Positions 43,086-55,575 of a stretch of 64,000 nt of DNA are shown here, piece after piece. Under the pieces are notes generated by a model. The model had not been told where the DNA came from and ran no database searches. It saw only the letters and a program-made list of their open reading frames with translations. Both the position numbers and the translations under genes were made by a program. Position 1 is the first letter of the stretch. Every line of letters begins with the position of its first letter. The DNA lies in NCBI RefSeq assembly GCF_026151205.1, contig NC_087082.1, positions 4,071,408-4,135,407 of the forward strand. The letters run 5' to 3'. The stretch is from Bolinopsis microptera. Lineage: Eukaryota > Ctenophora > Tentaculata > Lobata > Bolinopsidae.

Positions 43086-43346
43086 CACCACTATCAGAAG
43101 TCTCTTATAACCTCATCCCTGCCCCTATGATGGAGTAGATGTGTATATATATCTGATTGTTGATATTTCATATTATATAATATTGGTAGCAGTGGACAAT
43201 TTCCGTTACCTCTGTATTGTGCTCTGCCAATTGCAACACTTGAATTACTTTATTGTATAATATATACTGTTTGACACTTTCTTACAAACATATTCTGCTA
43301 TTTAACCTAATAGTAATGTACTAAATTATAGGTTTTTATAGCAGGT

Positions 43347-43964
43347 ATGTCTATTGGAGTCCCCATTAAACTTTTGCATGAGGCGGAAGGTCACATAGTG
43401 ACTGTGGAAACTACAACGGGTGAAGTTTACAGAGGTACATTATTTCCATGTATACTATTCGATCAAAATCCTTTCATTACGTATTGATAATTTAAACACT
43501 TTCCAGTTGCACGGTATCACTCAGATTGTTGCAATCTTACAAATCGTTGTGTACAGGTAAACTGATAGAGGCAGAAGATAATATGAACTGCCAAATAAAG
43601 ACAGTTACGGCTACCGCAAAAGATGGTCGTGTAAGCCAGCTGGAGTATATCTATCTAAGAGGAAGCAAAATCAGATTTATGGTAAATTCTTCAGAAATCA
43701 GAACTTTTTCAGTTTAACTTACTAAATAATCCAGCCATAAATTAGTCGTTCATTGCATGTGAAATAGTCACAACTAAACATTTCACTAGAAATATTTATC
43801 AGGTTTTACCGGACATGCTAAAGAATGCGCCGATGTTTAAAAGAGCGGCCGGTAGGGGTCAGCCTGCCGGTAGTAGAGGTAAATCTGCAATACTTAAAGC
43901 GCAAGCTGCACGGGGCAGAGGTCGTGCACAAGGTCGCTTCCAGAGAGGAGGATTCCAGCGATGA
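43347..43964 (+). CDS. SNRPD3: Small nuclear ribonucleoprotein Sm D3
   Basis: SmD3 is one of seven Sm proteins that form the ring on U1, U2, U4 and U5 snRNAs, and on spliced-leader RNA where that exists. Exons are 43347-43434, 43557-43681 and 43803-43964, giving 124 residues (human 126). The Sm1 motif ([20 protein letters not shown]), the Sm2 motif ([11 protein letters not shown]) and the RG-rich tail ([10 protein letters not shown].., [16 protein letters not shown]) are intact; the tail is the usual site of arginine methylation. TTTTTATAGCAG ends 2 nt before the ATG, so the first coding exon begins at a splice acceptor. It is the first of three plus-strand genes in close array, with 404 nt to the next ATG. 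Confidence 0.97.
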
Positions 43965-44368
43965 TAAGACTTTTGTTCTAAAATTATATGCTTTTATCAC
44001 GTCCATCGTCCGTGGAATTTTATATCAGATCCCTGATCTTATCTAGTGAATTATGAATTATGACCTCGGCTGGAGCTATTTTGCTTTTCTGTTCAGGTAA
44101 TAGGACGCTATCTTTCATTATCCCAACCATTTTTTGAAGTACTTAGTGGTGGCCCACTGGTATGCACAGCATTTTAATTAATGTGTAATGTCAACTACTT
44201 TGTTTTATTGCTTCCTTTATCTCTATTGATGGCAATTTGGTAATCTGCCGAATCTTATGGTACACGATTAATTGTCCATCATGTCAGCTCTGATCTGCCT
44301 TGAAGTCCAAAAAGTCAACAAATCCGAAATTTAAGAAATTTAACTTTCGTTGACCACGTAGGAAAAGC

Positions 44369-45382
44369 ATGGCAGAAGCAGTGTCTCCACAAAAAAGACT
44401 GTTGTCACAAGAACACACCGAGGGAGTTGTCAAGAAAAGCAAGGCAGACTCTCCCAACTCCTCACTGAATAGCGAATATCTTCAAAGCAAGCTGTCCTCT
44501 GTCATTAATCAGCTCAATCAGGATAGAGAAAATGATCAGACTGTTATTGATGGTTCGTTTATTGAGATTGTAAACAGTAGTTTTATGAACAGTTCACGAC
44601 TTCACCTTTTCAATTATCAGTCTTTCTCAGCTGCTTTAAGTTACGTTTCCATTATCATTTATTAGATTTATTCAATCAATATCGTGCATACTGCATACCT
44701 TATTGAGTCAGGAATTGAAAACACGCTGCAACTCTATTTAAATCAACTATACTACTACTTTATCACCGATGCTTTAATTGACCCACTTCTCTCTATCAGA
44801 GATGAAAACGAGATACGAGGAACTGTGCGCCAGTCAGATGGACCGCCTTAATGACAAGTTACAAACCGCATATAAAGACAGTGAAGATCCAGTAAATCAG
44901 AGGATTGAGATACTGAACAGCCGCTTTGAGACTATCAGTGAGTCGCTAGTTTTACCAGTGCATTATATTCAATACTACTGAGATTGGCTCAGACTGAGTC
45001 GCATTATTGAAGTTTCTCGAAATATAATTTATATCCTGTTTGTAACCGTTTACGCTTGTGTATCCACATGACATAATATGATAACCAAGATATGTTCTAA
45101 CATTTATATTCAGTAGTTAGGTAATTAGTTAAGTTACCAATTAGTAGCCATTGCAATTATGAATATGTTGAAATAATATCCATGTTCGCAGTTCGGAGTT
45201 ATGTATTCTGTGTAAAATTATCTTTATCCCGGTTGTTGCGACAAGTGAAAATGCTCTTATTAGGGAAAGGAGTTTACTCGAGTTATCTTATACTAATTTT
45301 ACTCTACTCAGGACAACTAGAAGCTGATATCGACCAGTTCAAGACAATGTTGGGAAAGCTTCACAGTGACCTCGCTGTGTAG
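44369..45382 (+). CDS. SYCE2: Likely SYCE2, synaptonemal complex central element protein
   Basis: Exons 44369-44552, 44800-44937 and 45312-45382 encode 130 residues, mostly one long alpha-helical coiled coil after a Lys/Ser-rich start. The stretch LNQDRENDQTVIDEMKTRYE and the C-terminal RFETIRQLEADIDQF followed by KLHSDL align by eye with the helical core of vertebrate SYCE2, in the same order and spacing. SYCE2, with TEX12, forms the fibrous backbone of the synaptonemal complex central element in meiotic prophase, and it is known from cnidarians. Coiled coils resemble one another by composition, so this rests on pattern and length. An AG lies 7 nt before the ATG. The gene follows SNRPD3 and precedes ESCO on the same strand. 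Confidence 0.58.
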
Positions 45383-46067
45383 AAAAATTATACATGGGGG
45401 ATCACATTGCTGCCATCGCTATTTATCATCATGAACATTCCAAAAAGCTGATGTTAAGAATGGTTGTGACCTTCTTTCTCTTCTAGATTCCCGCTTTTTG
45501 GCTTCGATGTTTTGACTGTTTCGTTGAATGTTATTAGAAGTAAAGTATTCTTGTGGCATGCGCATGGCTTCAGAAATATTATGGGGCATGCGCTGACCCA
45601 AACTCTGGATAAGAATTACATGTTAATTATTTCGACAGTGAATTTCATGCCGATAGTTGGGTTATCTTAAAATCGAGGTTGCACAAATTAATTTTGTACA
45701 TTATTTCTAAATTATTTGCTAATTCGTTATTTCTAATTTTTCATATAACATTGTATATTTTGAACTGTGTTACAAAAGAAAGTTCAACAATAATTTTAAT
45801 TTGTATCTGTTATTTCATTTTGAAACAGAATTTTTCTATGAATCTATTTTAAGAATGTATTTCTAAATTGTTAATTTATTTCTAAATAATTATGAACAGA
45901 AATTACGAAGTTTCATTGTGTCTAAATTGCAACTTTTCCTTTAACTGTTCTTTACTGCTCATTTACCTAGCATTACATCTACCAGTTTTAAGTTATTTAA
46001 TGATTCATCTTACACCTCCGTTAATTTATTAACTAATCAGCTAATTAAATAAGTGCACTATGTGAAG
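45383..46067. other. Spacer between SYCE2-like gene and ESCO
   Basis: AT-rich 3' UTR and 5' sequence. TATTTCTAAATT-like blocks recur several times at 45700-45900. No exon is visible. Confidence 0.5.
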
Positions 46068-49000
46068 ATGAGCAGCAGCTATTGGTTAGACGATATAATC
46101 CTCCCTAAAAAGGGAAAAGAAGTGAAACCAGCTGAGTATGCTTTCTCAACAGACACTGTCATTCTCAATGAGGTGAGTTTTTATTAGTTTTCAGGGTCCC
46201 CTACAGGCCTCTTACCTAGCTACAGGCCAGGTGGGTGTTGAAATATGAAGTCTCCCTTGCTAATTATTGATGTGTTTTGACAGTCATTCCCCAAATATTC
46301 TGTGAAAGACTCTTTTTAATTGAGACCCTCAGATTCAGCAATACAAGAGCGATACATGCCCTTTATCAGAAATCATATCTCGCTTTATTTACAAAATATT
46401 AATTTATGATTTTTATTTAACTGGCAATGATATTTATCCCGATCTCTCAACTGACAGTGCACCACCTCCCCTCTCAGGCGGATCAAAAGAGCTACATGTT
46501 AGATTGTGATGAGAGCACTACATTACAACTACAAATAGAAACAGCAGAAGGGCCCCGTGTTATACCAATATCTGGCCAACACATCATCACTACAGCTGAT
46601 GGCCAGCAGTTCCTTTCAGGTATGTTCCAGCATTCCTCATGATCTTGTCTTACTGGCACTAATTCTAATATAAACTCTCACATTTGGTACATGTTCAATT
46701 AATTAAGCTCAGTAATTTCAACTCAATTACAGTCGTTTAATTAACTAATAACAGGAGGAGTATTACCAGAGGAACAGCCAGGTTACCTTCACACGGTTGA
46801 AGGAGGACAGACGTTCATCCTCAGCACCGAACAAGGAGGACAGCAAATATACCAAGACAGTTCGGGGCAGCAATATATTATCTGCGATGTCGCTAGTAAG
46901 TCTGGGTTTAGGATTGGGAATAGTCCGGTTTACTTTAACTGTTCAACAAATAATGTTATTTATAATGCGTTTACTCAGGTACAGAACAAACGCAGCCAGC
47001 AGCACCGATACAATCTACAGAGGATGGATACACTAACATCGATAGTTTTATATCTAAAGCAGATCCACAGACTGACAACTCCAAACCTCTTGTTAAACTG
47101 CCAAGCGGACAAGATGGAGAATATATTACTTACGAGGTAAGGTCTGACGTCATACCTCGTGACATGATTCCATGACTCATTTCACGTGATGCGATGTATC
47201 ATCGCACCGTTAGGTCTGTGCTGCGTTTAAAGAGTCTTGATAATAATGGAATTTTAATCGACGGTAATACCCCAGGTCAATATCATTAAAAATATATCTT
47301 ATATTTATATGCGAAATATATATTGACCTGGGGATGATACTGATGTAGCGATCCTCCTCCTAACAATTTCCTCACCAGGTAGACTGTCAGCTGGAAGAAG
47401 GTTCAGAACCTCTGACAGATAAGAACATTCTAGATCAAGACAAGCTAGCTAACTTACTAAACGTGTTGCAGACTGGTGAACATGGTCAGGCTCTGTCTAA
47501 CGCTGATCTCTTCATACTGGCACCTCCTGAACATCAGGTAAACTGATGTGAGCTGTCATAAGTTTTGTGCTTAGCAGGGAGGGAACTTCGTGAGAGAACA
47601 GCTTCACTCTTTTCAGTGTGGTTTCCTTTTTGACATTGGGGGACAAATCAATCCAATCAAATTCGGGTCCAATTCTCCATGACGTATGGTGAGCTTTAGT
47701 TTTAGGGTTCTGGTTTGGGCGAAGAGTGGGTTAATATATTATAGGATCATATATTGGCAAACGCAAAAAAGGAGTCCGAATGGGACATTATGACTTAATT
47801 AAATAGGAGTGAAATCTGCAGTATTACTACTTTGTAAGAAACAGTCGAAATTTGAATAATTTTACACCAACTAATTCAGCAGAACGAAAGCATCGTACCG
47901 GACTTCAACAAACCAGAGAAGAACCAATACAGTGCGGATACAGGTGACATCATCACAAACTTAAAACCAGAAGCTGAAGCCATGGCCCCCACAAAATATG
48001 TGGCTGTCAAGATGAAAAAAAGTGATTTGACTGTGAATAACGGCGCTGCTGCTACCAGCAGTAATAAATCAAGTGACAAGGTTTGTGGACACTTTTTCGA
48101 GGGTTATTTTGATTTGTGTGTGTAATATCGTTTCAGGAGTAGGTTTGTATATCCTGTGTAGTGTGTCATAGATGCGCTATGTATTGTGATTGTTATGATG
48201 ATGGGCCTGAATATACGCAATGAGGTACACTATAAGTGGAGAGCTGGTTATTGTAGCCCACCCTGTGTAAGTTTTATCAATGTAATTTCAATTTAACCAC
48301 ACAATAAAGATATGAAGAAACCCACTTCCTCAGGAGTGTGTCATAAAGAACAGCCACAAGAAAAGTAACCGGAAGATAACAGATTACAGTGATGGATTTG
48401 TCAAAACTCGACCAGCAGAAGACACTAAAGCGGATTGGGAGTATTCGGTTTGGTCAGGGGCCGGAGCTCAGCCAGCACCCTCAGTCAAGAGAAAACGTGG
48501 TGCTCCGAAGAAAGAAAGAAGTGACGTGAAACAAAGCAAACTTGAACAGACGACATTGGTTTGTACTTTGTGACCTATTTTCTGAGATAACATGCATTCG
48601 CAATTTTTTAAATTTTGTCGTCCTACACAATTAGATTTATCGGTTACTCGACATCTTGAGGAAACAGTGATAGGAAAGTTGAAATTTTAGACGAACGTGA
48701 ACTATTACTGCGCGCGTCGGCGAGCGTTCTGATGCGCTGACAATCCTAAGTTTGTGCAATATCGTTATAGAAACTACATGATCCGATCACAGATTCGACG
48801 CGCATTGTGCCGCGCGTTGATAATATCATATTCCCGCTAAATTTTAATGGTCTGGTTTGTTTTTGTAGGACGTGGGCCAGAAAGTGGAGCCTACACAGTG
48901 TACCCAGTGTGGAATGGTGTACAATCACACTGTTGCTGACGACGAACAGAATCACAACAAGTACCACAAGAGATTCCTGAAAGCTAGCTCGTTTTCCGTA

Positions 49001-50219
49001 AGTTCTGCGTCTGTTCGCTATCCCGTAGCTTTTGTGCTTCAGTTCAGAAGTATTTAATTCCAGATAACCTTACATTTTGAACTGCATTAAATGTGTTAGA
49101 TTGGATGCTAACAAGATCTCATTTTCCCAGGGCTGGAAAACGGAGCGGGTGGTAGAAGAGTATCACGACGGTAGAATAATCCTGGTTAATCAGCATGATC
49201 CAAAATCTCACGTTAAAAAGGTATAACGACAGTTTTGTTACATATATTAATGATTATCTATTTACCTAGAGTTGTGCCTTGATACATTTTCACTTGAAGA
49301 ACATAAGACTATGTTTTAATATCAAATCTCAAAACTATGCAGATGGAAGAAGTCAGAGAGGTAGTCGACATTGACCTGGGTATAACGGACAGGAACCAAC
49401 CTCCTGTACCAGGAAAAGAGCTACAGGCGTTCCTCTACATCTCCAACGCTAATAAAGTTATCGCTTCCGCTTTTGTGGAACATATCGAGAAGGTGAGATT
49501 CAGAGGAATATGCCCATTCTTTTCGCCAACATAAAATCCCACGCGACGAAAGATCGCCTTGCATCAACAACATCCCACAACATACGCGTTTCAATCGTTC
49601 GTGCGATTTCGGGAATCGTGACATAACGGTGGTTAACAATAACCATGATGAAGCGGGCGTTTGTCCAGATGAAATTATGTCCTGGCAACGAATATTCTAT
49701 TAAAGATTATACCGGGCTGGGACACTGAAGACTTAAATAAAACTAGAAAATGTATTCAGATTACGATAAATAATACGATTATTGAAAGTTTTGTTACAAC
49801 CGACCGAATACTTGAATTATATTTTTCTCAGGGTTACCCCTGCGTGTCTGCACATGAAACTGATGATTCTGGTAAAGCACCATTACTCAAATCGGACGAC
49901 GCTCCAATGAAAGCTGTGTGCGGTATCAGTCGACTTTGGGTCTTCAAGCAGTGTAGGAGAAAGAAAATCGCTTCTAGACTAATGGACTGTGTCAGGTATT
50001 GTGAACAATGAACCTATACTTAATTCTACGCTACAATAATTGGTCAAAAGGGAGAAATGCCAGTCCCAAGCTTGTATTTAACTCTTCCATTTCAGGGCAA
50101 ACTTTGTGTTCGGTTGCACGATATCCAAAGTGAAGATCGCGTTTAGTGACCCTACAGAGAACGGCAGACTATTCGCTCAGACATACTGCGGCACTGCCAA
50201 CTTCCTTATCTACAGATGA
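46068..50219 (+). CDS. ESCO: ESCO-type cohesin acetyltransferase (12 exons)
   Basis: It acetylates SMC3 to lock cohesin on DNA and establish sister-chromatid cohesion in the nucleus. Exons: 46068-46172, 46478-46619, 46755-46895, 46979-47136, 47379-47537, 47880-48080, 48334-48558, 48869-48997, 49131-49220, 49343-49492, 49832-49995 and 50096-50219. All are GT-AG and in phase, giving 595 residues (human ESCO2 601). Residues 378-410 hold the family's C2H2 finger (C388, C391, H406, H410, in [18 protein letters not shown]). The GNAT-fold domain follows: [34 protein letters not shown] (acetyl-CoA loop), and [20 protein letters not shown] at the C-terminus. The first 370 residues are Gln/Gly-rich and unlike known ESCO N-termini ([27 protein letters not shown]). 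Which vertebrate paralogue it matches cannot be said. Confidence 0.93.
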
Positions 50220-51257
50220 TCTGAAATAGTCTTTAAAGGATCTGGATATTACACGTGATTGTTTTCCTATGCAATCCAAGACACTAGAGTTATTCCTGTG
50301 ATCGATGCTAAAACGAAACTTGACTGTGCAACAGTTGGTTATGGAGTACCTGCAAATTGTTTTCGACCTTTCAATTTGATCACTACTGTCATTAATTCAC
50401 TATCTCTTAAATTAACTGTTGCTTTAATCAGGTTTTCAGCATTTTATCTTCGGAGTTTAACCCCCATCACCAATGTATTATGTTCAATGGGTTTTCTTCA
50501 ACCATATCGCTCAAGTTGTTGAAGTTGGTGAGCGGAACAAAAAGCATGTTAATTCGGACTACTTCTTTATTCAAAGTGTATAACGAGTTGAGTATTTATA
50601 ATTAAATTGTATTGCTATTGTGTAAAAGTATTAGTTACTCAGTTAACTATTATTGAAGTTTAACTATTTGTTTTTCTTTGTTTAAAAGCACAAGACACGC
50701 AGACTGCTTCGGTAGTCCCGCTAATTATGTCCTTAGTGCGGTTGATTTAAGATACTAAGACGAAATTAAAAATGTACCTCTCACGTCACACGGAAGCTGG
50801 ACAAAGGGCGATCCCTTATGCCCTAACTTCATAGGCGGTCCTTTTCACTTAAAATGTGGAATTCAAACACACGAGCGAGCCGAAAAGCCGCGCAACGACT
50901 AGCTGCTGAATCCACTTTCTACAATAAAAAGACCTTGGCGGGCTCCATTTCAGTACACTAACACATGAAAATTACCGTGTCCCTTTGCGACCAGTCAAAA
51001 ACTGTTTAACTGATCTTGCTAATCACAAGATCTGCCTAATATGTTAAAACGGAGCATTAATCTAGATACCATCTACAGTGCGGTGCACTGGCTACAGAAA
51101 ATACTGCGAGGCTTTCTTTGAGAGATTTTCTTTGTTGCACTGATAGCGCTTCTTACATGTTCAATATATAGGTTAACATCTGGATTTACTGACAAACGAA
51201 TACAACCTTTAGCAAAATAACACAAACTGATCATATTAAAGAAAACAGCAAAAATCA
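50220..51257. other. Convergent 3' ends of ESCO and PDSS2
   Basis: About 1 kb between two converging genes, AT-rich. It must hold both 3' UTRs. No further gene is recognised. Confidence 0.5.
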
Positions 51258-52463
51258 TTACGCAGTATAAACAGGTTTAGCAGATTTAATATCCATAACA
51301 ACTTTAGCTAAATTCTGTGTTAATTTGTCATTAGAGTTTAACTGTTTTAATGATTCCAGAGCTTTATTACAATACACTTCGCACTGTTCCGCTGTCAAAT
51401 CCAGGCCATATCCCAAGTTTATAATCTTTTTAACCTTCTCCTCATTCAGCCCAGAAATAGGATCTATCAAGTCTATTTTGCCTTGTTCATGTAAGTACCT
51501 CACAGCTGCGATGTAGGGGTACGAGCTCAAACTCTCTGAACCAATATTGCTAGTTTCCGTAGCAAATATCTCGCTTTTCAAATGAATGGCCTGCCCCACG
51601 TAGTCCCCAAACTTCTGTAATGATAAGGCAGTGTCTATACCAAGTCCTGATAAGAGGGCAGCAGAATAACAACAACTGGACAACAGAGCGCCATGACGCA
51701 GGCTACAGTAATTCAACAAGTCATCCAGCGTAGGTGGAGCGCTCGGATCTATAGTCTCTAACCAGAACCTTCCCTCGACATTGTGGGCTATAGCTCGAGA
51801 CACAGAGTTAACAACACTGGGATTCTCCATTGTAGCCAACTGGGAACAAGCTGTGGCCAGGAAATAATCCCCAAACAGCAGTGATAACTTGTTACCTTTC
51901 TGGATGTTAGGCCGGGCGTCCAGCTTTACTTTATCCAAACTGACGATGTTATCGTGTAAAAAGAAGGCCGTGGATATCATTTCACACACTTCAACAAGCC
52001 GTCTCTGTTTGGGAAGTATTCCAGTGTGGTCGCGTAGAAGCAGTGTGCTGTGCGAGCTGGCGTTCAGTATCTGCGCTAACAGCAACGCTATAAGTCCCTG
52101 AACTTTGAACGTACCTGTTGACCCAAGTAACGTTTGTGCCCCGAACTGAACTATGGGGTGTTTTGTGCCGATTAACTTTTGAATGTTTTCCATCAGATAA
52201 AATATCTCGTTATTCTGCAGGTATTCTATACTTAGGAATGTGACTGGAGAGTCCACCAGTTTTTCTATTTGCATTAGATTAGGGAGAGTGTCAGGAAAGT
52301 CAGTACTGTTGGAATTGAAGTGTCTGTTGGTGGGGTGATGTACCACGTTATGCCCATATTTGGTATGATTAGTTGAGATCACGTGACTCGGTTTGGATGA
52401 TTTGCACTGATAGGAACCGCCCGAGATTCTCGTGCAAAGCGATCGACAGAGTCTTCCTGACAT
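51258..52463 (-). CDS. PDSS2: Decaprenyl-diphosphate synthase subunit 2, intronless
   Basis: PDSS2 partners with PDSS1 to build the polyprenyl tail of ubiquinone in mitochondria. It is the non-catalytic-looking subunit of the prenyl-transferase dimer. The single exon gives 401 residues, near the human 399. The first ~50 residues are basic and Ser-rich, consistent with mitochondrial targeting. Conserved segments are QKLIGTKHPIV (about 95-105), FKVQGLIALLLAQ, EMISTAFFLHDNIVSL (about 161-176), KGNKLSLLFGDYFLATACS (about 189-207) and RHGALLSSCC. The DDxxD metal motif of active prenyl synthases is absent, as is normal for PDSS2. ATCATTCCAG ends 3 nt before the ATG. Absence of introns in an intron-rich neighbourhood is unusual. 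Confidence 0.92.
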   Translation of the reverse strand: MSGRLCRSLCTRISGGSYQCKSSKPSHVISTNHTKYGHNVVHHPTNRHFNSNSTDFPDTLPNLMQIEKLVDSPVTFLSIEYLQNNEIFYLMENIQKLIGTKHPIVQFGAQTLLGSTGTFKVQGLIALLLAQILNASSHSTLLLRDHTGILPKQRRLVEVCEMISTAFFLHDNIVSLDKVKLDARPNIQKGNKLSLLFGDYFLATACSQLATMENPSVVNSVSRAIAHNVEGRFWLETIDPSAPPTLDDLLNYCSLRHGALLSSCCYSAALLSGLGIDTALSLQKFGDYVGQAIHLKSEIFATETSNIGSESLSSYPYIAAVRYLHEQGKIDLIDPISGLNEEKVKKIINLGYGLDLTAEQCEVYCNKALESLKQLNSNDKLTQNLAKVVMDIKSAKPVYTA

Positions 52464-54198
52464 TCCCTGGAATGATATTCAAGGTTAACCGGTGGAAGGT
52501 ATGTCAAAACGTTTTGAATAATTTTAGAAATAACAGATACTTAAATTTGACAAGATCATGTGAGTATAATCTTTGAATCTTTGCATAATTATACCGAATA
52601 ATCGTATAATTATTACCACATGACATGATGTGCTCGCAGTAATACACGTCAGTAAATATTATGTATTATTATAGTAATATTATGTTGCGTTATGAGTTCA
52701 ATACAAAATGGCACGTAACAAAAGCTTTACTTAATGTACATTAAATACAACGAAATTTTAGAAGGGGCTTTTCTAAGTGATAAATCAGAAATTTGTCAAA
52801 AATTGGAGCAACGTTCTAAAGAGTGCAAATCGACAAAACTGAATGTAGTAATAAAACTTTGACTGCTAAATCATTTAACCTCATTGCTGCTGAATCATTT
52901 TATTAATTTAATATGTGCTTTTTAAAACAGCAAATAAAGTAAATCAAAATGCAGCAGCACGATAAGAGCAAATTAAGATCATTTAGGGGGTAAGAAAAAT
53001 GTTTATTTTCCACTGCTTTCTACCCCACTCGTTCACTGGAAAATTTATTTCTAATATTAGGACTAGAACTAATCCACCAAATGGTCCACACGTTAAATAA
53101 AAACATGTTTTTATCTGCGAGAACTATATAAGTTTAGTAATAAAATCATTTTGAACAATGATGGACTGTAATTAAACCTATTAAACGAAGAACTACCAAA
53201 AAAGTAACAAATACTTCTATTATTCTCCTTCTCTTATCGAGCCTTGGCCTCATACCATTAAAAGTACAATGATACCACAGAGGACACAAAATTTTAAATA
53301 TGCTGTGTTAAGCAAACGTCATGACAAACTTATCATTCTTTCACTCAAACAAATATTACTTTTTTTTCTGAACAAAACCACATATCAAAACTTTTAACTT
53401 ATTTGATTCACCACAGTTAATCCATATAAAATATATTTTATATCAACCCTTCATTCAAACGGAATGCCACGTTAAATACCAGCATTCTTAAAGGTTTTAA
53501 AAATATTTTAAATGTAAAACAGTCGATTAAAGGAAAACATCTCAAGATTTACATTTCAAATTTTTAATCGATCACAGAAACACTGTACCGATCATACACA
53601 ATGCGGTTCAACGAAAAATGAGACAAAGAAACATTCATAGTAGAACAACACGCAGCGACAAAGCATATTTAACTCATCCAGTAAGTATAAGTAAGTAAGA
53701 AATAGATATCGGCCCCCTAATACGGTACATGGCTCAGTTTCTTAGGACGGAAATTTGATATGATCTAACTTGATTAAAACAGACGGAAGTAAACGCGCAA
53801 TCTCGCTTTCATCCTCACGAACAGTTTGTAAGCTGTTAAGTCAAAGCTTGGAAGGATCAAGGAATGATTAATGAATGTCTAGGACTTAGCAAGTTGTCAT
53901 ATACGACCAAATAAGGCAACATATATATTTTCAGATATAATTTACCAAATTATATGGTATGATTCATATCTCCAGATGGTCTAATTTAGGCGGGGTAATA
54001 ATAATGCTGTAATTACATCACAACAGTTATCTCAAGTGTATACAAATTAACTGGAAGAAACATTACAAGTGTGCTATAAGGGGCACCTTCTGTCAAACTT
54101 AACTAACCAGAACTAACCAGTAACGCTGCAACTTTATTATTGTCGAAAACTTATATTTGTCGAAAACTAAATAGTGTCCATTATTATTCGGCAAAATA
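52464..54198. other. Intergenic, no gene recognised
   Basis: AT-rich sequence upstream of PDSS2 and downstream of AMBRA1, without a recognisable exon, RNA gene or transposon. Confidence 0.5.
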
Positions 54199-54398
54199 CA
54201 GGGTGTTTCAAAAATAATGTCCTGATTTTAAAAAACAATAAAATTTTTTATAAAGGAGCAAAATGCCCACTATTGCTTGGCATTAGTTCATAAAGCTTAC
54301 AAATTACAAACTAATGCCAACCGATAATGAGCATTTTGCTCCTTTATAAAAAAATGTATTGTTTTTTAAAATCAGGACATTATTTTTGAAACACCCTG
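54199..54398. mobile_element. 200-bp mariner-type MITE with TA target duplication
   Basis: The ends CAGGGTGTTTCAAAAATAAT and its reverse complement form inverted repeats extending about 90 bp inward, nearly perfect, so the element is almost a palindrome. TA stands directly outside each end (54197-54198 and 54399-54400). CAGGGTGTTTC termini with a TA duplication are typical of mariner-like elements. No coding capacity. Confidence 0.85.
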
Positions 54399-54399
54399 T

Positions 54400-55575
54400 A
54401 CATAATTAATTGTTCAATACTTGATGTTTATAGGTGTGTCGCATTTTTGTTGACCTTTTAGTTGAAATATTTGAAGCCATGACCCAGGTGTATGGACGAA
54501 TTAGTGTTATACAACGTTTAAATGTCTCTTTGTGTGCACATATCTGAAATTATTGGGAAACATTCCCGGACTGATCAGAATTTATCTGTAATCATCACCA
54601 GTTGAAACATCTGGCTATATTGCTGACATTTCAACTGAGTAGTTGTAGTAATAGTATATGATCGTGGAGTATGTGCTCTCCTGCACCTTTTCCGCCTCGG
54701 CATGGTGAAAAAAACCTAAGCATGCAACCTACAATCCGAAGGTGATCGCAGCCCCTACGGTAGACTATAAGGTCTTCGTTTTCTTGATATAAGGAAACAT
54801 CCAGGTAGGGTATGGCTCTTTGTCTTATAACCTGGATACATATTTTATAAGAAATTCAAAATTCTACCCGTTAAAACCATAAACTAGACTCTTCAAGTAA
54901 ACTCCATGGCGTTTTTAGTATACAGTTGTTGTAGGGATACCGCATTTTAGGGGACCGATCTTTACTTTTCTAACAAATTTAAATACAAACACTCGCTTCT
55001 ATCACATTGTATTAAAGTATACTATGTATACTAGCACATTGTCCAGCACAACGCCGAAAATCCTAGAATAAGAACATTTTTCATATGACAGCCCGATGTA
55101 TTTATTAACAAATATCAAAAATCCACTTCAAATTTAAGAAAATAAATCATTCATCACACTCGTTAAAATGTAAGTGTCTCATATATATATAATGACAAGG
55201 CAGGCAACAACTGAACAAAAACAGAAGGTCACAGTTAAACCAACTCAAGGGGTGTTCGTAACCATCAGGTTTATAAACAGGTTTATAATCGAATTTATTA
55301 AATATTCCTGACACACACACACACACACACACATTTTGCCACAATTCCTCTGACAGCCAGCAGAAAATTCCCTAAATATAAACCACTGTTATAAACACCC
55401 TAGAGAGAGAGAGAAAGAGAGAAAACATCAAAACAAGTATACAAGCATTACAATAAACAGTTGGGGGAGGGGGGGGGGGGAGGCGCGCAAATGAACACAC
55501 ATTTGTTCAGCATCTCGCGGACACACTCTATTTCAAGTCTAACATAGCCCCAGCAGGCGGGGCACGTATCCTGGG
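54400..55575. other. Region downstream of AMBRA1
   Basis: This presumably holds the AMBRA1 3' UTR. It includes a (CA)n run at 55312-55333 and a G-rich tract at 55462-55482. No other gene is recognised. Confidence 0.5.

Noticed and set aside
46068-48558. First reading of this gene's N-terminus as a CARF-like transcription factor
   Set aside because: Splice phases run on into an unmistakable ESCO zinc finger and acetyltransferase domain, and no CARF domain is present.
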